NCBI GenBank assembly: GCA_025677835.1
Contig: JAIXMR010000032.1
Span: 150,234 to 214,233 of the forward strand
Reading direction: 5' to 3'
DNA: 64,000 nucleotides
Origin: Sporodiniella umbellata
Taxonomy: Eukaryota; Mucoromycota; Mucoromycetes; Mucorales; Rhizopodaceae
The notes below the pieces were generated by a model. The model did no database searches, was not told where the DNA came from, and worked only from the letters and a program-made list of their open reading frames with translations. Within the stretch, counting starts at the first letter, position 1. Each line of letters starts with the position of its first letter. Positions 56,316-64,000 of the stretch are shown here, one piece after another. A program made the translations under genes and the position numbers.

Positions 56316-56773
56316 ATGTTCCAACAAGCGATTGTGAATTCTTTTTCTGGTCATGGACCTTTCTGTTTGAATTTCACTGTGGAAGAACAACCGACGATAC
56401 TAGCGTTAAAAAAACGTTTGGAACAAGTGACGTTTGTGAGTGCGAGGGATCAAAAGATCAAAACGATGGGAGGTCGCATGCTTCAGGATCACGACGTTTT
56501 ATTTCAACCCAACGTCAAGGATCCCTCCATCTTTAACCTGAGTGTGAGTATGGTGGGTGGGTTACAGATGTCAAGAGAACAAGATACGCGAAGGTAGGCT
56601 GTGGTTCGAAAAGAGAGATGTATTGACTTTCTATCAGAGACTATCGACTGGAATCAGCTCATAAAAGAATCAAAACCCATCATGCCTTACCCATCTATGC
56701 CCTTCCCACCCACTTTTTACAAGAAAGCAAAGGAAAACAAAGACAGACCCGGAAGCGAAAACGAGAAGAATGA
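56316..56773 (+). CDS. Ubiquitin-like domain protein with GG and short basic C-terminal tail
   Basis: Not recognised as a named gene. Two exons, 56316-56593 and 56638-56773 (137 aa). Residues 1-80 read as a beta-grasp ubiquitin-like domain: a first strand pair (QAIVNSFSGHGPFCLNFTVE), a helix-like ILALKKRLEQVTFV, DQKIKTMGGRMLQD (compare ubiquitin QRLIFAGKQLED) and FNLSVSMVGG. Gly81-Gly82 fall where ubiquitin ends in RGG. A 55-residue Lys/Arg/His-rich tail follows (ending RKRKREE, NLS-like). The layout resembles Ubl proteins that are cut after GG (SDE2, FUBI-eS30), but the tail matches neither. Function unknown. Confidence 0.6.
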
Positions 56774-56953
56774 AGGTTAAACCAAACTTTGTATGTGTAT
56801 AGATAAACTCTCCCCCTTCACCCATTTGATTGGGCAGATGGATGTAAATAAACAAAGCGGGTCAACGTCACATAGCATGACAAGATCACATGACTCAAAG
56901 GCAGAAGAAGAATTTTATTTACAAGAGATTTATAAAGAGGGGGGGGGGAGTAT

Positions 56954-58317
56954 TTACAAGAGAGGGGATGTGACGTTGAAAAGACGATGTTTCTTTTTCT
57001 TCTCTTTGGATGGTTCGATGAGGTGGGGTAAAGCAATGTAGGGAAAAGAAGGGAGAGCTCGGTAGAGATGGTGCAAGTGGTGGGAGGGAGTGGAGTGAGG
57101 ATGAGAGCAATGAGGTATAGCGTGAACCCAGGGATCATCGAGGAGAGCTTGAAGTGAGATACGGTGATGAGGATCGATCACCAAGAGTTGAGCGAGGGCT
57201 GGGTGTGCGGCAGGAGGTAAAAGAGCCAGGATTTTTTGAGGGCCGTGTAGAACCAACTGTTGAAAGGATGGATCCGAGGAACGCGCCAGACGCCAGGGAA
57301 AGCGACGCAAGTGCATACAGAGAAAGATGATCGCACACGACCAGAGATCGGCAGCGGCAGCATCGTAAGGTGCTTCTGTCAGTGAGAATTGTTCAGGGGC
57401 AATGTAGGGATCCGAACCGCACACACCACTGCTCCATCGCACTTGGTCGTCCAACGGATACTTTTGAACTACCGCACAGCCAAAATCAATAATCTTGACC
57501 ACCCCACGTTCGTCCAGCACCATATTGTCCAGCTTCAGGTCTCGATGCGCTAATCCCATCGAATGCATATACGCTACCCCGTTCAGTAACTGACGCCAAC
57601 AACACGCCATCTCATCCGCCGTCATTCGTCCACTCATCACGATATTAAACAGGTCGTTGGGTGCAAACGCCATGATTTCAAAAAATCTGCCTCCCTCTTG
57701 AATCATGTCTAGCGTTTCAATAATATTCGGATGATGCAACGTCGATCCAATACAGAACTCGGCCGTCACCTTCTTGACATAGTCTTTGTAAGCCTCGCGC
57801 TCCCCGCGTTTTCGGAATTCTTTTACTGCCAACGTCTTGCCATTCACGCTCTGGATCAAACGTACCGACCCGCCGGCGCCTTTGCCTACAAACCGACCTG
57901 AAAAAAACAGAGGTGAGTTGTTGTTGTTGTTATTATTATTACTATTATTATTATTATTGTTTTACCCCATTGGCCATATTTGCCTTCCAAATCCTGGTTG
58001 AATTCGTTGGCAAAAGAAGGTCGTTTCTGACGTTTTTCAGAACGAAAGAACCGTTGGAGTAAAGGTAACTTTTTATGGCTGGGATGGTGGAAATGTGTAT
58101 GGTGGTAGGCTTTGTTGTACGTAGGACGTTGAAAGATAAACTGGGCTCCCATCTTTTCTTCTATCAGAGAACTCTCGTCATCATCACTCGGTTGAGAAGA
58201 CCAAGACACAGGCGAAGGAGTGGATGACCCATCCGATTCATAAGGACTGGACGTAAGTGAAGGTGGGGAATCACATTGTAGCGTCTCTAGTCTCTCCAAG
58301 TGTGAATCAATAGCCAT
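56954..58317 (-). CDS. Ser/Thr protein kinase, Hal5/Npr1-like fungal family
   Basis: Two exons, 58317-57966 and 57897-56954 (431 aa). The N-terminal 115 residues are Ser/Pro-rich and basic. Kinase motifs are complete: [10 protein letters not shown] (P-loop), LAVKEF (Lys), [12 protein letters not shown] (catalytic loop), IIDFGCA (DFG) and [11 protein letters not shown]-binding and catalytic residues are intact, so it should be active. The subdomain pattern ([24 protein letters not shown]) is that of the fungal Hal4/Hal5/Npr1/Hrk1 group, which regulates membrane transporters; the exact orthologue is not clear. Codon use is G+C-rich compared with genes left of 44 kb. An A30 tract lies 2 nt upstream of the ATG (sense strand). 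Confidence 0.88.
57926..57960 (-). repeat. ATT/GTT repeat in kinase intron
   Basis: Trinucleotide-rich tract (GTT then ATT units on the plus strand) inside the single intron of the kinase gene. Confidence 0.9.
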
Positions 58318-58318
58318 C

Positions 58319-58352
<34 letters not shown>

Positions 58353-58427
58353 TAGAAAACGAATGGAAAGAAAAAAAAAAAAAAAAAAAAAACACCTAAA
58401 AATGTCTTCTGTATTTATAGCCTACAC

Positions 58428-58470
<43 letters not shown>
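58428..58470 (+). repeat. AAT trinucleotide repeat
   Basis: About 14 uninterrupted AAT units upstream of the kinase gene. Confidence 0.95.
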
Positions 58471-58917
58471 GTAGGGCGCTTGCTTTCCCCATTTGGAAAT
58501 GCCTAAAACCAATCTTGAAAAAAAGGCCCTGTAACAGAATGATAAGCATGCTTATGAATTGTAACCCTTTTAACTCTTTTAAGTATTTTATTCCCTTTTG
58601 CTGCTAGTCCTCTCACAAACACTTTGCATTTCGCTTCTGTCTCTCTTTCACTGCTGCGGAAAGACAGAGTGTTTACAATCTCGGATAAAATCTTTGGAAA
58701 AACATTGTTTCCGCCTCCAACAGTTCTGCCGCTACTTTTTCTATCACCGATCTTTTTTTTTCCTCACGTGGAATGATGGTTCAAACCTCTTTGTAGATCG
58801 CTTTCTTGAGAAAATAATTAAAAAAAAAAAAAAAGAAAAAAAACCTCGGGTCTGACCAGGCTTGCTCTTTAGCGTTGCGAAACAATACTAGAGTGTATCC
58901 CTCATCGCTGTAGTCAC

Positions 58918-58918
<1 letters not shown>

Positions 58919-58954
<36 letters not shown>
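58919..58954 (+). repeat. CT dinucleotide repeat
   Basis: About 17 uninterrupted CT units in the spacer between the kinase and phosphatase genes. Confidence 0.95.
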
Positions 58955-58958
<4 letters not shown>

Positions 58959-59483
58959 GCTCACCCCTAGCGCTATGCAATCAACAGATCGACTTGCCCT
59001 TAAAATTTACCTTTTTTTTTTTTTTCTCTCTCTTTGCAATGATCAACCTCAGAATCGTTCCTAAAATAAATAACCAACGCATATCAGACCTGTCGTCAAG
59101 TCACACCGAATGTATCACTGATGCTTTATATATAAAAAAAAAAACCGCATCTCGCTTCAGTGCGATAGATGATTCACAGAATTAGAATTAGCTTTGTATT
59201 CAAAAAGTACTGGTTTTGATTGGACAAGAAGTTGTTGGACAAGAAATTACTTGGCCTAGTCTCTAAGCTTATCTTGTACACATACGCCTACAGAGCGCGA
59301 TATCTTATCCATGGTTGTTTGTTTTTATAGCTACCAAAAGTCATACCGACTTATCAAAAGTGGCGGAAAAACAAACATCCCTCTTTTCGTCATTAAAATT
59401 CATTCCCTTTGTCTCAATCCATCCAACGCTTTATTTTTTTTTTTTTAAGAGAAACTTTTTTGTGACACTGCAAGTGTCAGTGT

Positions 59484-61087
59484 TTAGAGAAGAGAAGGGA
59501 TCCAGCGGGAATACCAAGGCCGGGAAGAGGGCGTGGCTGGAGTGACCAAAGGGGTCGCGTCAAGATCGACTTGTTCCAGGGCATGAACAGGACCTACAGA
59601 CGCTGATAGGTCTGCAGGCTGACCTCCTTGTAATGCGATCACAGTAATCGTGATATCATCACGGAAATGGCGTGAAGGCTGACGCGTCAATCGTTTGGAG
59701 AGTTCCAACTGGGGATCCTCTACAGGTGCTTTCACCCGCACGTTCTTATAGACCGCGTCCAACAACAGACATTCACGTAGGAGATGCGTGGCCGCGTTGG
59801 CCTCACCTGAGGGTTTCCAACGACGCATGATCTCGGCCGCCGCTTGGTCGCCTTGGGGACTACGGATATCAGGCCAACTCATCTCGTCCCAGAGCCCGTC
59901 CGTGCCCAGGATCACGAACCGATCTTCCTTTCTTAACCGGTACTCGCTCACCAACGGTTTGGATTCAAGGTAAGGTGGCGTACGACTGTGGATATACAGA
60001 TGGTGATGATAACGGGAAAACAGACGGTAGGTATCGTACGGAAGGAAAGGAAGTACCTTGGTATGATAAATCACAGGCACCTTGTAAAGAATATCCCCAA
60101 ACGCTATCCAAAACCTTGAATATTTTGAATCCTAATCATCACTTACATCCACCCACAGCAATCAGTCCAAACAATCGATCTTTCATAATCAACCTTTCGG
60201 ATTCGTCCAGAGGATGTTGAGACACCATATGCGCTCGCCACTTGGGATCCGCTGGAGATTGTTCTTCTACCAGTCTTCTTCCTTTCCATTCCCCATTGGC
60301 TTCCTGACTGACAACTAAGAAACGCGTCAGAATCGCACTTTTCACTCTCTCTCTCTCTCACTTGTTACTTACTTACCACACGAGAATCTCCCGTGTTGGC
60401 CGAATACACCACACCCTCTTTGATATATACCGCAAGCGCACACGAACCATGGATCGCTTCATCGATCGTTTGTTGGGCAACCAAAGGGTCCGGATGTAAA
60501 TTCACCGCATCTTGAATATCTTTCTCGCTGGCCTTTTCGAGTGATTTAGGAAACAGAGCATAAAAACGTTGTTGGATAGCATCATCGAGATCCACAAACG
60601 CCTTGATGAGCGCTTCACCCGGTCGTTCACTTTCTTTTAATTCCCTGCCTAAATAAATAGGCAACTGATGTTGAATCAAACGAGCACATTGAGGTCCCAC
60701 ATGACCTATATATATATATATATAAAAACATACACTTGTCAATGTTATCTATGCATGTCTACATCCTGTTCCATTACCATCATAAACACCTGCAATAAGA
60801 CCTGTACCTAACGCATGAAGACTGAAGGTATCTTCTACAGGAGCATTCGAAGCCAGCTGATTCGTATATACTGCTTGCACATCACCTGAACTTACTTTGG
60901 TCACAAACTGTCCAGAACGTAACTTGGCAGCAATCATCTCTTCCGAAAGTAAGCGAAACGGACGACTATCCGCATGGCGAACTATACTTTGTTTGGGTAC
61001 CGAGGGTTGTTTAGAATAATAATAATAAGCACTTGCAGAACTGGTCACTCCCACTACCGTAGCTATCAACCCTTTTGAAGAACCCAT
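59484..61087 (-). CDS. PTC5: Mitochondrial PP2C phosphatase (Ptc5/PDP type)
   Basis: PP2C-family phosphatase of the pyruvate dehydrogenase phosphatase branch; yeast Ptc5 activates the PDH complex. Four exons: 61087-60778, 60705-60373, 60314-60147, 60103-59484 (476 aa). The N-terminus has a hydrophobic, Ser/Tyr-rich segment consistent with mitochondrial targeting. Metal-binding motifs are present: GVYDGHVG (across intron 1), ANTGDSRVV, GTDGLWDEMS and DDITITVI. FGDILYKVPVIYHTK matches the PDP block RAFGDxxYK. The second intron could use the first GTAAGT or the one 4 nt later; only the later donor keeps frame. Codon use is G+C-rich. Confidence 0.92.
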
Positions 61088-63842
61088 AGCGTAAAATAAG
61101 AAGAATACTTTTTAAAAAAAAAAAAAAACAAACAAACATTCAGAGTGTGTGTGTGCGTGCGTGTGTCTGAGTTTGTTTAGGTAGCTTTAAAATGAAAAGT
61201 GCCAAAACGGGTGAATTTATACCAACCACGCTTTAGTTTTGATCTAAATCCTGTAGGGCTCGTAATTAAAAACCTAATCTTCAGAGAGAGAGAGAAAGAG
61301 AGAGAGAGCAGTAATCTATATGCATATAGATTTTTACAGACCGACACATCCATCTTTTGTTTTCTTATCAAACCACCTTGTCTTTATCCTTGGTCTTGGA
61401 TCCAAGAGAGAGATATCATCAAGCGCAAAGAATTCTCTTCCACTTCTCTTTTTTTTTTTTTTTTTTTTTTTGCTACTTGTCTATTCACTCTTACCACGGG
61501 TTTGCTTTAAAGGCCTTATGCAGATGTTGCTTTTAGTTGGCATGAATAAAGGCGCTTGGTCTCTTTAAAAATGATTCCATGAGCTTGATAAAATCAAATT
61601 ATGCTTTTGACTACATTGTTTGGTTATGAAGAAAATAGTAAAAAAGTAAAAATGGCTATGCACAGAGATTTCCCCTGTCTATCTCTTTTGTCACAAAGTC
61701 ATTGTCTATCATGCACAAGCATGCGCGGAAAATACACTCAAAATGGATACCTGTGCTTGCTTTAAAAACTATCTTTATCAAAACCACTTTCTGGAGGTGA
61801 AAGTTTCTACTGCTGACTTTTTAAGATGATTGTCAGTCTTTTTTTTTTTTTTTTTTTTTTTTGGTTGTTGTTTACGTATCATTCTTATATATAAAAATAG
61901 GATACACTATTATTCTATAAAACGACAAGACCTCTTTTTTATGCATCTTTACCAATCGGAAACTACCGCATGGAATAAAAAAGCAGTAAAACGCTCAAAG
62001 ATGAGAAAAAAAAAAAAAAAAAAAAAGTCAATAGAGGGAAAGGTAAAGGTAAAACTAATTATCAGGCTCTGAATGCTTTGATTTTTTTTTTTTTTTTTCA
62101 ACATTGGATTTTCTAAAAGAAAAAAAGATTCTATGTTACCTTCAAACTTAAAATTCTTGCTTTATCTAAGAACATAAAAGAAAGTTTTTTTTTTTTTTTT
62201 TTTTTTTTTCTAGTTTTTAGAATATTTTCGTTAGTTCTCTATCTGTTAAAAATCATCATTGATTTGTTAATCTTTTATCGTTGCCATGACTCTTCTCAAA
62301 GTTTTGAAATGGCTGGATTTTTTTTTTTTTTTTGGAAAACATTGCTTCAAATTATACCGATTTCTATGATTCGGCGGTATGGAAATTACTATTACCTGGA
62401 GGGGCAAATATTAAAATAAAAGAAAAAGTATGTTAGTGACTTAAGAACCTCCAAACATCATTAGGCTAAGAATCAACGACGCATTGTAAATTTTCAACCT
62501 ATCTGTTTATTGTTTTGTTTTGAGTTCAGAGCAATAGCCCTCAACTATTTTGAACAAACAATTCGCTTCATAATAACTACAAAAAAAGAGATACCAAGAC
62601 AAGCGTTTGTGTTTTGTTCCTTGCTTTACTTATTTCAAACCCAGTCCACCTGAAAACCATCTTGCCCATAATTGGACAATCTTGTTTGATTCACTATCAA
62701 GTGGCAGCATACATCGAGTATGCAAATACTATTGGCAATTTACAGTGATGTTACAATCCGTAGATACAAAAGTTTTCCTCCACCTATACAGTTTCCTCAA
62801 GACCTCTCTTTCTAAAAGTCCATCTACCCACTATCACAAATTCCATCTCAATACGGTAATGAAAGGTCAAAGAAAATCTTCAAGTTTGAATGGTCTAGCG
62901 GGACATAACAAGAAAAAAAAAAAAAAAAACTATTCAGAATTGTAATTCCATAGACCCCCTTATTTCTCGTTTTTTCATCCAATCAAGAAAGCCATGCAGA
63001 AACTGTACGACATCAACTACTCGTTATTGTTGTTGTTTGTTGTTTCGCCATGTAGTCACGATAGGATATTTGAAAAATCGTTGGATGTACCAAATAGACA
63101 ATACGATGACCACCTTTTTTTTTGTTGTTGTCTCATTTTATATTAAAGGCTAAATTTTCTGTTTGCATTAATTAACAACAACATTTTTGGTCAATGGCAA
63201 TAATAATAATAAAAAGAATCCAGGTAGATAGATAGATGCCTATAAATTGTCTTTATACTTGGTTATATATGTGTTAGTAGCTCAGAGACAAGTAGCTTAC
63301 TATGAACAGGTCGTTTTTTTCCAGTGCCAATGCCGATGTTTACACCCAGGACTTTGTTCTGTTGAAAATCAGGATAAGGGGGTTTGCATTCATAAACAAC
63401 AACAAGCAAATGGCTACTAAAAAAAAAAAAAGCAAGATACAAACATCTTTTCTACTTATGCATTGTTTCGAATTTAATTAAATTAAATATGCAAAACAGT
63501 TGTCGCCGCCTTTGGACTTTTTTTTGTTTGTTTTTGCTTAGCTGAGTATCAAACTAAGGTAAGTACCACCAGTGGAGCATTTGTATAAAATTTTATGAAC
63601 ACTAAAACAGAATGCGAAAAACTAGTTGGTTGTCATGACCTTGGAAAGAGCCTTTTTCTATTGAATGTTAGAAAAGAAGTAGATTACAGTTATGTTAATA
63701 AGAACAACAGAAATAATAACAAACAGATGACTGAAAGAAAAGAAGGGGAGAGATAAACATACACATATATACATGTATAGGCTTATACAGAAATATATAA
63801 ATACCTCTTTGTTTTTTCGTGTATTTTTTTTCATTAAATCAA
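61088..63842. other. Gene-poor right-hand intergenic region
   Basis: 2.75 kb without a recognised gene. It has a (GT)n-like tract near 61147-61165, (GA)n at 61283-61308, and T/A runs near 61449-61471, 61840-61861, 62008-62026, 62076-62098 and 62187-62209. The 62607-62945 frame lacks conserved features. The final 100 bp carry the promoter of the secreted protein gene. Confidence 0.55.
63794..63802 (+). promoter_or_regulatory. TATA-box-like TATATAAAT
   Basis: TATATAAAT lies 41 bp upstream of the ATG of the partial secreted protein and is followed by a pyrimidine-rich leader. It is the clearest TATA element in the window; the role is inferred from position. Confidence 0.5.
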
Positions 63843-64000
63843 ATGTACAAAATCATCTTGGCTGCTCTTGGACTTTCTTGCTTGTCTTTAGTTCATTGCG
63901 CGAACAACACTTGCGGGATTTATTTAAATAGAGAAAATTATTCAAAAGCATGTATACTCGACACGAGCTCCACAAGCTGTGCAGCCGCAGTCAATAAAGC
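63843..64000 (+). CDS. Secreted cysteine-containing protein (partial, runs off the window)
   Basis: The first 52 codons are open to the window end. The start MYKIILAALGLSCLSLVHCA is a strong signal peptide (positive residue, hydrophobic core, small residues at the cut site). The visible mature part (NNTCGIYLNRENYSKACILD, then TSSTSCAAAVNKA) has three Cys, suggesting a disulfide-rich extracellular protein. The 3' end and any introns lie outside the window, so the family cannot be named. The upstream TATA box supports the start. Confidence 0.65.
   Translation, partial: MYKIILAALGLSCLSLVHCANNTCGIYLNRENYSKACILDTSSTSCAAAVNK

Larger units (their letters stand above)
58318..59483. other. Intergenic between kinase and Ptc5-like genes
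   Basis: Holds the kinase promoter (T30 at 58320-58349, A22 at about 58372-58393), an (AAT)n microsatellite at 58428-58470 and a (CT)n microsatellite at 58920-58954. No gene was recognised. Confidence 0.6.

Noticed and set aside
49670..56773. Functional ubiquitin gene cluster (UBP14, UBE2S, ubiquitin-like protein)
   Set aside because: Unrelated genes (FIT, mannosyltransferase) are interleaved on both strands; proximity is probably chance.
62607..62945. 112-codon frame in the right-hand spacer
   Set aside because: No domain, composition like flanking non-coding DNA, ends in a Lys run from a homopolymer.

Overview
The window is nuclear DNA of a filamentous fungus, most likely an early-diverging one (Mucoromycota, probably Mucorales). 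The signs are an AT-rich background with very many A/T homopolymers, short (about 40-130 bp) GT-AG introns, compact gene spacing, fungal-specific genes (GWT1, TUP1, Mnn2-type mannosyltransferase, Ptc5-type phosphatase), and orthologues of genes missing from yeast (CCDC174, BCAS3, ELL, UBE2S). No tRNA, rRNA, CRISPR array or bacterial-type operon was seen. Gene models were spliced by hand; where exon coordinates are given, the reading phase was checked across every junction.

Left edge (1-2.5 kb): a CGACTA hexanucleotide array with a 60-bp higher-order period, abutting a decayed Tc1/mariner-type (DD34E) transposon. 2.5-8.1 kb: glycerol-3-phosphate acyltransferase (SCT1/GPT2 type) and RPS25 on the minus strand, then GWT1 on the plus strand. 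8.2-16.4 kb: CCDC174(+), TAF4(-), the MYST acetyltransferase ESA1(+) and BCAS3(-). 18.4-29.4 kb: ELL(+), ESF2(-), the DEAH helicase DHR1/ECM16(+), UFD1(+) and a membrane-anchored alpha/beta hydrolase(-). 32.3-43.4 kb: NADPH-cytochrome P450 reductase(+), a SOG2-like protein(-), an F-box/beta-propeller-like protein(+) and a SulP sulfate permease(+). 45.1-61.1 kb: TUP1(-), UBP14/USP5(+), a FIT-family lipid-droplet protein(-), UBE2S-like E2(+), Mnn2-like mannosyltransferase(-), an unrecognised ubiquitin-like protein(+), a Hal5-like kinase(-) and a Ptc5-like PP2C(-). The right edge cuts into a secreted cysteine-containing protein.

Shared roles are mostly housekeeping. ESF2 and DHR1 are divergent neighbours that both act on 18S pre-rRNA. 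TAF4, ESA1, ELL and TUP1 act in RNA polymerase II transcription and chromatin. UFD1, UBP14, UBE2S and the ubiquitin-like protein belong to ubiquitin biology. SCT1 and the FIT protein act in ER glycerolipid and storage-lipid metabolism.

Main points for a second look: an in-frame TAA inside DHR1 that could only be removed by an implausible 15-nt intron; convergent gene pairs whose two stop codons sit 3-13 bp apart, three of them inside opposed AATAAA hexamers; two genes whose first coding exon is only the ATG; a ubiquitin-like protein with a GG at the ubiquitin-like C-terminal position followed by a short basic tail; introns dominated by A38, T32 or T21 runs; and a 30-A tract directly upstream of a kinase start codon.
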